This document shows positions 6,665-13,809 of a stretch of DNA of 35,499 nt, one piece after another (the first letter of the stretch is position 1; each line of letters opens with the position of its first letter). The notes beneath the pieces are model-generated. The model was not told the origin of the DNA and did no database searches. It saw nothing but the letters and a program-made list of their open reading frames with translations. Source of the stretch: Candidatus Fibrimonadaceae bacterium (GTDB lineage: Bacteria; Fibrobacterota; Fibrobacteria; Fibrobacterales; Fibrobacteraceae); NCBI GenBank assembly GCA_031281275.1, contig JAITFP010000033.1:1-35499 (forward strand). The letters run 5' to 3'. The position numbers and the translations under genes are program-made.

Positions 6665-7469
6665 CGAGCAATTTATCCACAATTTCTAAATACGAATCCG
6701 AAATTTTGTAGCCAAATAAATATGAAATCGGTGCGCCAAGTCCAAGAAAAGGACCAAAAGGAAGTGGTTGTGCCATATCTTTTTTTGCTATAAATCTAAA
6801 CGGAACTATCACCGCCAAAGCCAAGAGCGAACCTATTATCAAAGCTATGTAAGCTAGCTCCACTCCCATAATGGCACCAAAGCCGGCAAATAGTTTTACA
6901 TCTCCAAAACCCATTCCCTCTTTGTTTATTATTTTTGAAATGGCAAAAGAAAACAAAAACAAACCTCCCCCACACGCACCAATGCCTATCAAAGAATCTA
7001 TCCAATCAATTCCACCATCAAAGAAAGACAATGCAAAACCCAGCAAAATTCCGCCTATGGTAACCGTATCGGGCAAAAGCAAATACTTGAAATCTATGGC
7101 AAAAATGGGAATTAAAGTTATCATAAGCCAAAACAAACGCAAACTTTCAGCCATATTTGCATTTTGCCAAGGACTAGGTTCTGCAATTATAGCGGCTAAA
7201 AATCCGAGTTGTATTCCAAAAAATTCCACCAAAGGATATTTAATTGAAATTGGTTCTTTGCAATTCGCGCATTTACCACCCAAAAACAGCCAACTCAAAA
7301 TGGGAATATTTTGCCAAGGCAAAATTTTATGTTTGCAGTTTGGACAATGCGAGGCTGGTTTTATTATGGATATGCCACGTGGCATTCTGTATATTAGCAC
7401 GTTGAAAAAACTGCCAAAGCACGCCCCTAAAATAGGGAAAAAAATCCATAAGAAAATTCCCTCAAACAA
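6651..7469 (-). CDS. pilD: prepilin peptidase (type 4 leader peptidase / N-methyltransferase)
   Basis: This inner-membrane aspartic protease (A24A family) cleaves and N-methylates type IV prepilins or type II secretion pseudopilins. Visible features in a 272-aa protein: GACFGSFFNVLIYR near the N-terminus, a zinc-type four-Cys cluster CPNC (42-45) and CANC (67-70), catalytic Asp126 in IDFKYLLLPD, and Asp190 in the GMGFGD motif, with several hydrophobic segments. I chose TTG 7469 because it overlaps the rsfS stop (TTGTTTGA), suggesting coupling, and gives a normal length. An upstream start would add 30 charged residues that are a shadow of rsfS. No pilin genes are in the window. gspO is an equally valid name. 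Confidence 0.85.
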   Translation of the reverse strand: MFEGIFLWIFFPILGACFGSFFNVLIYRMPRGISIIKPASHCPNCKHKILPWQNIPILSWLFLGGKCANCKEPISIKYPLVEFFGIQLGFLAAIIAEPSPWQNANMAESLRLFWLMITLIPIFAIDFKYLLLPDTVTIGGILLGFALSFFDGGIDWIDSLIGIGACGGGLFLFSFAISKIINKEGMGFGDVKLFAGFGAIMGVELAYIALIIGSLLALAVIVPFRFIAKKDMAQPLPFGPFLGLGAPISYLFGYKISDSYLEIVDKLLAIFS

Positions 7470-7860
7470 AATCCGTACTCTTAACTTTGGATTTCTTCTT
7501 CTCTGCAAAATCTTCTGCGGCAAGCAGAGTTCTCTTTGCCTTGCTCCACAATTCTTCAAGGGCTATTTCCGTGCGGCGTTCTGCTTCAAATAAATGAACC
7601 ATAATGTCTCCGGCATCTAAAACTGCCCAGCGTGTTAGTTCTTTGTATTCTATCTTTGCTGGCTCTCCCCCTGCCTGTTTGTATGCTTTTTGCAGTTCAC
7701 TCAAAATAGCTTGCATTTGAGCGCTGCTCTCGCAGGTTCCAACTAGATACCAGTCCACAACGCCAGATAGCCCTTGCAAATTCAATAGTTCAACATTCTC
7801 AGCGCGAAGCTCAAACAAAATTTGAGCACCTATCTTCACGCTTGCTGGGAATTTCTTCAT
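7462..7860 (-). CDS. rsfS: ribosomal silencing factor RsfS
   Basis: The 132-aa protein belongs to the RsfS/Iojap family, which binds ribosomal protein uL14 and blocks subunit joining under starvation. Typical segments are visible: LNLQGLSGVVDWYLVGTCES (family: D..V...GTS), then YKELTRWAVLDAGDIMVHLF (family: W.LLD.GD.VVH.F). A Lys-rich tail follows. AGAGGA lies upstream of ATG 7860. It is co-directional with the LytR_C and patatin genes upstream and overlaps the prepilin peptidase start by 8 nt. Confidence 0.88.
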   Translation of the reverse strand: MKKFPASVKIGAQILFELRAENVELLNLQGLSGVVDWYLVGTCESSAQMQAILSELQKAYKQAGGEPAKIEYKELTRWAVLDAGDIMVHLFEAERRTEIALEELWSKAKRTLLAAEDFAEKKKSKVKSTDFV

Positions 7861-7872
7861 AAAATCCTCTTT

Positions 7873-8283
7873 TTATCTCTTTTTAAGTACCTTTCTATAA
7901 TCTTTGCCTAAAAAAATAGTAACACTTATGTTTCCACTTAAAGTGTCTTGCAAAATTATAAAATTTTTTGTGTCTAAATTCTCTTTCAACTGGTTGTAGC
8001 CTGCCCAGTGAGGATTGCGAATGGCTATAATGGTTTCTTCGTAATTTGTCCATTGCGGGTCTGTTCGTGCATCTAGAATGTCAAAGCCCCTAGCCCTTAA
8101 AAATTCTCTGGACTCTTCTGCGGCTCCAAGAATTCCACAACTGTTGTAAATCACTATTTGCCCAGACACAGGCTCTGAACGAACCACTACATTTGGTTGT
8201 TGCTCTTCTTCGCAAGCTAAGAAAAAACTACATATCGCAAAGAGGGTGAAGCGCGGCAATAGCATCTGACTTGCCCAATTCAT
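7873..8283 (-). CDS. LytR_C-domain lipoprotein
   Basis: This 136-aa protein has a lipoprotein signal ending in FFLAC (Cys24) and then a LytR C-terminal domain (LytR_C, PF13399) in residues about 40-132: IVIYNSCGILGAAEESREFLRARGF, DILDARTD, and a final ISVTIFLGKDYRKVL. LytR_C domains occur at the C-terminus of LCP cell-wall enzymes and as free-standing exported proteins. GGAGAGA lies 5 nt before ATG 8283, which supports this start even though it overlaps the end of the patatin gene by 56 nt. Confidence 0.78.
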   Translation of the reverse strand: MNWASQMLLPRFTLFAICSFFLACEEEQQPNVVVRSEPVSGQIVIYNSCGILGAAEESREFLRARGFDILDARTDPQWTNYEETIIAIRNPHWAGYNQLKENLDTKNFIILQDTLSGNISVTIFLGKDYRKVLKKR

Positions 8284-9052
8284 ATAGTCTCTCCAATTTT
8301 GCCAAATCGCTTTCTGTTCTTTTTACATTTAAATCTTTGCTTGGACGAATCAAAATCACTTTGCCCTTTCTTGCCTCTTCCTCTACAAATTCCAAATTTT
8401 TGTTATATCTGGCAATATAAGAATTTATCGCTTTTGCAAATTTTGGATATTTGAAATAAAATAACCTTGAAGGATGAAATTTGTTTTTTCTGCGAAAGCC
8501 TTCTGGGTGAGTTAAAACAACCACATTTTTTGAGCAACCGAGCTCCATAGATTTTTTTAGCGGTATAGCATCTACTATTCCGCCATCCATAAGTTTTTTG
8601 TCCTTGTGTTTCACTATTTTGCACATAAAAGGAATGGAAGAAGAAGCCTTTAGCACTTGTATAATGTGTTCGTCTTTTTCAAAATATTCCGGCTTGCCTG
8701 TTTCAACATTGGAGCAAACCGTGATAAAACGGGTTGGCGAAGTCAAAAAAACCTCGGTATCAAAGGGAATGGTTTTGGGAATTTCATCGTATATAAAATC
8801 TATTCCAAAATAATTTCCAGTTTTTATAAAACTACCAAGCGACAAATAGCGAGGGTCTTTTCGGAATTCCCTTAAAATTCTCAAATTTCTTCCGTGCTGC
8901 CTTGAAACAAGAGAGCAACCATAGCCAGCTCCGGCAGAAACCCCTATCACAAGCTGGAATTCTATGCCCTTTTCCAAAAACGCATCTACAACGCCAGAAG
9001 TGTACAAACCTCTTAAACCGCCACCTTCTAATACAAGCCCGTAATCTAACAT
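8228..9052 (-). CDS. patatin-like phospholipase
   Basis: The 274-aa protein fits the bacterial patatin family (RssA/YjjU-like). It has the oxyanion-hole loop EGGGLRG (9-15), the nucleophile elbow GVSAG with Ser39 (37-41), and the dyad Asp156 in MDGGIVDAIPL. It probably hydrolyses acyl esters of membrane lipids in the cytoplasm, since no signal peptide is present. AGGAG lies about 10 nt before ATG 9052, and a TATATT box lies further upstream, so this gene has a normal leader. It is the first gene of a run continuing into LytR_C, rsfS and pilD. Confidence 0.87.
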   Translation of the reverse strand: MLDYGLVLEGGGLRGLYTSGVVDAFLEKGIEFQLVIGVSAGAGYGCSLVSRQHGRNLRILREFRKDPRYLSLGSFIKTGNYFGIDFIYDEIPKTIPFDTEVFLTSPTRFITVCSNVETGKPEYFEKDEHIIQVLKASSSIPFMCKIVKHKDKKLMDGGIVDAIPLKKSMELGCSKNVVVLTHPEGFRRKNKFHPSRLFYFKYPKFAKAINSYIARYNKNLEFVEEEARKGKVILIRPSKDLNVKRTESDLAKLERLYELGKSDAIAALHPLCDM

Positions 9053-9111
9053 AGTTTTATTACTCCTGTGGTTGGTGACAATATAGAAATATCTATATTT
9101 TATATAGTTTT
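9053..9111. promoter_or_regulatory. divergent promoter region between the patatin and PEGA genes
   Basis: The 59-bp gap contains TATATT boxes on both strands. On the plus strand, TATATT (9094-9099) and TATATA (9101-9106) lie just before ATG 9112 with no Shine-Dalgarno sequence. On the minus strand a TATATT is followed by an AGGAG-containing leader. Confidence 0.45.
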
Positions 9112-9945
9112 ATGGGAAAAAGAGTCCTCAAACCGCTCATTTTGGCTTTTGGCATAATCTTTGTTGCCGGTTGTGCCTCCATAACCAAGGGTAAATATCA
9201 AGAAATAACCGTAGAATCAAATGTATCTGGTGCCCTTGTTGAATTGGATGGAGTTGAATTGGGTTACACTCCTTTTAAAGGGAAAATTAAAAGAGGAAAA
9301 GAAGGGAGAATTAAAGTTAACAAGCCGGGATATTTTACTGGCTATGTTGAGGTGACTCAAAAAAGAAATGATGAAGCTTTCACCAGTGGGAATATGGGTT
9401 TGGGTTTTGCTTACGGTTCTCCATATTTTCTGTTTGGACTTGATGAAAATTTTGTTCAATATCCAAAAAGAAGAAGAGAATACGAAAAGGCAAGAGAAGA
9501 GTATGAAAAGAGAAAAAACAACGGTGAAGATATGTGTTCTGAGGCTGTGCCACAGAAGCCGCAGAACAATGCACCTTTACTTTTTTTTACCGGAACGGTT
9601 GGAGCAATAGGTGCATATGGTGTTTTTGCCTCAGTAGATATGTCCACAAACGCAGCTTGGGAATACAGCCCTTCTTCTTATTATGTTCAGCTTAAAGAAG
9701 AGGGACAATCCCATTCAGATTATTCCGATGAGCTTTTTATTCGCTATTTTGCCACTATGAACCATTCCCAGATAGCAATAGATGCTGGCAACAATGGTGA
9801 ATATGCAGAAGCTTTGGCAGATATTATGGAAACAAAAATGGATGGGGAAGCCGCGAGGCAGGGCATAAATGAGGCTTTGGAAAAATCCAAGGGCGATCAG
9901 GTTATGTTCGGAGATGCACTTATGGAGCGATTTCGCCGGAGATAA
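9112..9945 (+). CDS. PEGA-domain lipoprotein
   Basis: This 277-aa protein has a signal peptide with lipobox FVAGC (Cys21) and then a PEGA domain at residues about 30-85 (ITVESNVSGALVELDGVELGYTPFKGKI, then a KPGYFTG strand). PEGA domains are beta-rich surface modules often linked to cell-wall or polymer contacts. A charged helical segment (KRRREYEKAREEYEKRKNN) follows at about 118-139, then a hydrophobic stretch around 152-172 that may be a transmembrane segment. The C-terminal part is helical and acidic. Its last 77 nt overlap the next gene in another frame. Confidence 0.78.
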   Translation: MGKRVLKPLILAFGIIFVAGCASITKGKYQEITVESNVSGALVELDGVELGYTPFKGKIKRGKEGRIKVNKPGYFTGYVEVTQKRNDEAFTSGNMGLGFAYGSPYFLFGLDENFVQYPKRRREYEKAREEYEKRKNNGEDMCSEAVPQKPQNNAPLLFFTGTVGAIGAYGVFASVDMSTNAAWEYSPSSYYVQLKEEGQSHSDYSDELFIRYFATMNHSQIAIDAGNNGEYAEALADIMETKMDGEAARQGINEALEKSKGDQVMFGDALMERFRRR

Positions 9946-11254
9946 GTATTCCGTATTTTTGGCGCTTGCCGGACCATATCCAAAAAGTGCCACCTCTGCT
10001 TTTGGGCATCTTTTTTTGGCAATAGCTCCATCAGATTCTATCTCCTTTTTAAATTGGCTAGCTGTGAACTTTGGAGCAGATACAGAAGGCACTAGCGGTC
10101 TTGACTATTATATAAAGGGCATAAACGGCAGATTCAAAGCACGTTATAGCCTATTGCCAGTTCACGAAAAAATCAGGGAATATGCAGGAACGGAATCTCG
10201 CGACATTAGAATATTTCCGCTTAAAATTTCAGACAAGGAACGAGTTAAATTGTTGGATACTTTGAGCAATTGGGTTGCAAAACCACAGCCCTATAAATTT
10301 TTCTCCTATAATTGCTCACACGGAATATACGCCTTGCTAGCGAGTTCTTTGGATTCATTGCCGCCGCTACCGCAAGAAATTATGTCTCCGCAAGAGCTGG
10401 TGCTCTTGCTTCAAAATGAAAATCGCTTGGGCTATCCTTACATTTTCCCTTCCTTAAAAGAAAGGGTACTTAATGCCGAAGATGAAGATGTAGCTAGGTT
10501 GGAATTTTTGGAATGGAAAAACATAGACCGAGACTCTTTAAGAGAGAAGGAATTGGCAAAGCTCAGATATTCTGTTTCAAAAAGCAAAAAGGAAAAAAGA
10601 TATTTGCTAAAACCAGAGAATCAAAGGCTTAAACCCCACGGCTATTACCGTCTTGATGTTGGAACCTTGTTCATTGAAAAAGAGCCAAATGCCTATATCC
10701 GTTTTAGACCTCTTTTGCACGATATAAGCGATAATCCAAGCTATTATTCTGCCCAAAGCACATTGGAATTGTTTTCTTTTGGGTTTTCGGCTAACAAATA
10801 TGGCGTAAATTTGCGAGAACTGAGTTTGGTTCACATACGTTCCGCTTCTATTCACGATTCCTGGTTCAAGGCTTGGTCCTCCGATTTTTTTGCTGGCTAC
10901 AAAAAGGATTATGCCGCTTTGAATATGGGTATTGGCAAAAGTTTTTACATAAGCGAACCGCGCAAAATAGCAATTGAATTTTTACCTATAAATTCCCTGA
11001 GGTGCAAAAGCGGTTTTAGTTGTGATGATTTTATTGGAATAGAAGCCCAGCTGAACAAGCGCTCGGCAGTTAATTTTCGTTATGGGGCAGGTTTTGAGTA
11101 TTTGAGAAGTATAATGGATTTTAATAGAGAAAGCATCCAATTTAAGACCTGGCTTTCTTATAATGCAAACAAAAACTTCAATTTATACACCGAAAATGTG
11201 TTTGATATTAAAAAACAGGGAGAATTGGGCTTATATTTGAGGTTTTATATTTAA
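9869..11254 (+). CDS. DUF4105-domain protein
   Basis: The 461-aa protein carries a DUF4105 domain in the first half: LALAGPYPKSATSAFGHLFLAI (family: cell-envelope enzyme with an S.fGH signature), ISDKERVKLLDTL, and YKFFSYNCSHGIYALL containing the conserved Asn-Cys-Ser. Some DUF4105 proteins (Lnb) have been reported as lipoprotein N-acyltransferases; transfer of that role here is inference. The second half (about 240-461) alternates aromatic strands and ends in LYLRFYI, which resembles an outer-membrane barrel. No signal peptide is visible from ATG 9869 or the in-frame ATG 9914, which is odd for this family. The frame begins inside the PEGA gene, so an upstream frameshift or a coupled restart are both possible. 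Confidence 0.75.
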   Translation: MRLWKNPRAIRLCSEMHLWSDFAGDKYSVFLALAGPYPKSATSAFGHLFLAIAPSDSISFLNWLAVNFGADTEGTSGLDYYIKGINGRFKARYSLLPVHEKIREYAGTESRDIRIFPLKISDKERVKLLDTLSNWVAKPQPYKFFSYNCSHGIYALLASSLDSLPPLPQEIMSPQELVLLLQNENRLGYPYIFPSLKERVLNAEDEDVARLEFLEWKNIDRDSLREKELAKLRYSVSKSKKEKRYLLKPENQRLKPHGYYRLDVGTLFIEKEPNAYIRFRPLLHDISDNPSYYSAQSTLELFSFGFSANKYGVNLRELSLVHIRSASIHDSWFKAWSSDFFAGYKKDYAALNMGIGKSFYISEPRKIAIEFLPINSLRCKSGFSCDDFIGIEAQLNKRSAVNFRYGAGFEYLRSIMDFNRESIQFKTWLSYNANKNFNLYTENVFDIKKQGELGLYLRFYI

Positions 11255-11274
11255 AATCGCCCCCTTTTGTCCCG

Positions 11275-11421
11275 AAATTCGCCTATTTTGTTGTAAAATT
11301 TACCAAATTTGCCTTAAACATCACCTATTTTTCCTCAAAACCTACCAAATTTACATCAAACTTTGCAAAATTTGCCTCATTTGTCGCAAAATCTAGCAAC
11401 TTTTTTGGAAAAATTGCAAAT
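11275..11421. repeat. seven degenerate 21-bp tandem repeats
   Basis: Seven consecutive 21-bp units start at 11275, 11296, 11317, 11338, 11359, 11380 and 11401. The shared pattern is about AAAyTTACCAAATTTnCCTCA, with decay toward the last two. One plus-strand frame reads through as seven-residue units (KFTKFAL, NITYFSS, KPTKFTS, NFAKFAS) but lacks a start codon. The tract fills the space between two convergent genes. Confidence 0.7.
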
Positions 11422-11442
11422 CCCCGAAGCCAAAAGCCATAA

Positions 11443-11739
11443 TCAATGAGCCAGTCTGCTATTTATATACTCCTTGTCTTCGTGTTTTAGGAAACCGTTC
11501 TTTTCAAGAGTAAATGTTAATGCTTCTATGGTATTGTTTAGGTGGGCAAGGTCGTTGTATTTTAACTCCTTTATGGAAGATTCAACGTTATCTATCCGCT
11601 TGTTTATAGCCGCCAAGTCGTTGTGTCTCAAGTCGTCTATTTGCTTGCTAATCAGCACATAGCCGCAACAGACGAATGCCAACATTACTAGCATCCGCAC
11701 ATTATCAGCAGTAAATACAAGGTTTAAAATGCGTTCCAT
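11443..11739 (-). CDS. small membrane-anchored coiled-coil protein
   Basis: The 98-aa protein has one hydrophobic segment at about residues 15-31 (MLVMLAFVCCGYVLI). After it come two similar stretches, DDLRHNDLAAINKRIDNVESS (35-55) and KELKYNDLAHLNNTIEALTFT (57-77), an internal repeat with heptad spacing typical of a coiled coil. AGGAGGT lies upstream of ATG 11739. It overlaps a 27-codon upstream frame. Function is unknown; a phage-holin-like or anchoring role would fit, but nothing proves it. Confidence 0.65.
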   Translation of the reverse strand: MERILNLVFTADNVRMLVMLAFVCCGYVLISKQIDDLRHNDLAAINKRIDNVESSIKELKYNDLAHLNNTIEALTFTLEKNGFLKHEDKEYINSRLAH

Positions 11740-11807
11740 AGTAATACCTCCTTCGAATATACAAAATTCTTGCCGCCGCTACAAGGTTTAACCTTTTCTT
11801 TTTTCAT
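11724..11807 (-). CDS. 27-codon peptide overlapping the coiled-coil gene
   Basis: The frame runs from ATG 11807 to TAA at 11724-11726 and encodes a 27-aa peptide beginning MKKEKVKPCSGGKNF. GGAGG lies 5 nt before the ATG, a better ribosome binding site than most genes here have. The stop lies 16 nt inside the next gene, whose own Shine-Dalgarno sequence is within this frame. It may be a leader peptide used for translational coupling, or a real micro-protein. Confidence 0.45.
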   Translation of the reverse strand: MKKEKVKPCSGGKNFVYSKEVLLWNAF

Positions 11808-11947
11808 AGAAACCTCCATATTTTTGTTTCTACTTACTTAGACGTAAAAAAACGGAAAAAAAATCCTAAAAAGTGAATTTTGCAAACATCTGTTGACATT
11901 TTTGTGCATTTTTTGGAAAAAACCCGAAAATGAGGCTCAAACTTTTG

Positions 11948-11953
11948 TATATT
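11948..11953 (+). promoter_or_regulatory. -10 box (TATATT) of the tubulin/actin/motor operon
   Basis: TATATT is followed by 11 nt and ATG 11965, with no Shine-Dalgarno sequence. This is the only promoter-like sequence I see for the seven-gene operon. Confidence 0.45.
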
Positions 11954-11964
11954 TCCTACCAGTT

Positions 11965-13359
11965 ATGACCTTTTATAGATTAACCAAGCCTCTAGGGGTG
12001 GTTTTAGTGCTTTTCATTGCCCTCACAATGAGTTTTTTAGGCTGTGGAGAGAAAAAGAAAAAAGAAGCTGTTGAAAATAATGATAATGATTCTCCAACGG
12101 TAAATAATGAACCATGGGAAGTGAATGTTTATTTGGAGAATTCTTTTAGTATGGATGCTTATGTTGGGGTTCAAGGCAAGCAGCCCACAACTAGGTTCAG
12201 AAATGATGTATCTAGTTTAGTGAATACATTAAAGCCTTTGAGCAGCGATATAAAGTTATTTTACATAGATGATGCTGGCGCTAATTTGGAACCGGACAAA
12301 AATATTGTGGATGTTATTAAGAATTTAAGTTTAGACACCCTCTTAAAAAGAGCTTCTAGTCGCAAAGCAAGAGAAAATACAATGTTTTTGAATGTACTTG
12401 ATAAGCCTCTTAAACATGTAAGTCCTTCGGGTTTATCTCTTTTGATTTCGGATTTCATAATTTCAATTCCAACAGGCAAAAGTTCTTATGAAAATGACAT
12501 CAAAATATATATTGATGGCATATCCGATAAAATATACCATCTCTTAAAAGATAGAATGTTAGGAGAGGATAGCTTGGATTTGTCTTTACTCGTACTCAGA
12601 ATGGAAAGCGATTTTCACGCTTGCTACTATACGGTGAAAAATGAATGTATAATCAGTAAACAATCTTTGGAAAAATTGCCAAAAAATGGGAAATACTTTG
12701 AAAGGAACACCCCAAAAGATAGTGGCGAATTTAATTTTGTTAGACCTTATTTTGTTTGGATAATTGGAACTTCTGCCCAAATAGGAAAAGTTGAATATGA
12801 ACTCAGCAAAAGTTTTTCGCAAAAAAACGTTGAAATCAGCAAGTTTGTCAGCTACGATAAACCCGAATATCAAGTGAGATCTTATCCTGTTTCCACAAAA
12901 TATGCTTCATACAAATTAAAAGGCGCTAAAAAAGATTCCATTGTATTATCAAAAATAGGAAAAGATGTTAGAATTCCTATAAAAATCAAATTACCTGGGA
13001 CAACTTGGAATTCAGAAGGACCTTTTGCTGATACCGCCGCATATATTGTTGAAAGCAAATTTTTCCGCATAGACAGCATTGCAAGGTACAAAGATGATAA
13101 ATTTACCCACGTATTGATTTTGAAAAATAATGAGGCTTTTAAAAATCTAAAGAACAAGGCAGAGATTGAATCGTTTCTTATAAAAACTAATCCAATGGTC
13201 AAGGCAAATCTATTTGAAGGACATTCCAGCTATAAAGAAGATTTAAATACCCTAAAAGAAGGGAAAACTTTTGGTTTAAATAGTTTAATGGACGGTTTAA
13301 AAAGAGTTTTTTATGAAAAAAATCTAAATTCCATAGAAATTAAAATAGGAGTTGAATAG
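11965..13359 (+). CDS. vWA-like lipoprotein, first gene of the motor operon
   Basis: This 464-aa protein has a lipoprotein signal ending in MSFLGC (Cys27), then a Lys/Asn/Asp-rich linker. Residues about 52-260 look like a von Willebrand A fold: first strand VNVYLENSFSMDAYV (54-67), where ENSFS stands at the DxSxS metal site with Glu replacing Asp, and a later strand LSLLISDFI with Asp163. The C-terminal half (about 280-464) is unrecognised. Lipidation puts it in the periplasm or at the outer membrane, so it could be the external partner or sensor of the motor encoded downstream. ATG 11965 was chosen because an earlier in-frame TTG (11893) would put about 24 residues before the signal peptide. 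The next gene starts with GTG within its stop (TAGTG). Confidence 0.72.
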   Translation: MTFYRLTKPLGVVLVLFIALTMSFLGCGEKKKKEAVENNDNDSPTVNNEPWEVNVYLENSFSMDAYVGVQGKQPTTRFRNDVSSLVNTLKPLSSDIKLFYIDDAGANLEPDKNIVDVIKNLSLDTLLKRASSRKARENTMFLNVLDKPLKHVSPSGLSLLISDFIISIPTGKSSYENDIKIYIDGISDKIYHLLKDRMLGEDSLDLSLLVLRMESDFHACYYTVKNECIISKQSLEKLPKNGKYFERNTPKDSGEFNFVRPYFVWIIGTSAQIGKVEYELSKSFSQKNVEISKFVSYDKPEYQVRSYPVSTKYASYKLKGAKKDSIVLSKIGKDVRIPIKIKLPGTTWNSEGPFADTAAYIVESKFFRIDSIARYKDDKFTHVLILKNNEAFKNLKNKAEIESFLIKTNPMVKANLFEGHSSYKEDLNTLKEGKTFGLNSLMDGLKRVFYEKNLNSIEIKIGVE

Positions 13360-13808
13360 TGAAAAAATTAATCCCCTCAGCATTTGCTTTGTTGCTACTT
13401 GGAATCTTCATTTTAGGATTACTGGATCCCGAAGGTTTTTGTGCGTCTTTTTTTCGCGAAATATGTATGTTTGAGCTAAGTGCGGCAAATGTGCTTATTC
13501 CCTTTATTTTTTCTTTCTGTGCTATTTTCTTTTTATATCGCATATATAATGATTCGCCAAAAAAATGCGCCAATCTAAAGCCTTTCTTTTTCTTGCTGTT
13601 TTTTACTCCTGCTATTTCTGTAATAATAATTATTATCTGGTCATTTATAGGAGTTATAGAAGATTTAGACTCTGAGCCGAGCAAACTTGAATTTCTTTTT
13701 GTTTTTATTTTAGCATTTATATATTTTCTTTTATTTATTCCGCTTGGCAGGTATATATGGAGCAAAGGAAGTTTAGTTCATTACCCTTATTTTGGAAGAG
13801 GAGTATAA
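13359..13808 (+). CDS. four-TM membrane protein of the motor operon
   Basis: The 149-aa protein has four hydrophobic segments at about 5-22, 42-60, 75-97 and 112-132, a Cys pair between TM1 and TM2, and a basic aromatic C-terminus. The GTG start overlaps the previous stop by one base (TAGTG), so translation is coupled. Family not recognised. Its place between the lipoprotein and the tubulin-like gene suggests it is a membrane part of the same machine. Confidence 0.7.
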   Translation: MKKLIPSAFALLLLGIFILGLLDPEGFCASFFREICMFELSAANVLIPFIFSFCAIFFLYRIYNDSPKKCANLKPFFFLLFFTPAISVIIIIIWSFIGVIEDLDSEPSKLEFLFVFILAFIYFLLFIPLGRYIWSKGSLVHYPYFGRGV

Positions 13809-13809
13809 A

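Noticed and set aside
7372-7385. Palindrome ATGCCACGTGGCAT as a third parS site
   Set aside because: Only the central CACGTG is shared; the flanks do not match the parS consensus. It lies inside the conserved prepilin peptidase coding sequence.
11275-11421. CRISPR array
   Set aside because: The units are contiguous and degenerate with no unique spacers, and there are no cas genes.
11893-11898. TTGACA as a -35 box for the motor operon
   Set aside because: It matches the consensus, but no TATAAT-like sequence lies 16-18 bp downstream. The TATATT at 11948 is too far away.
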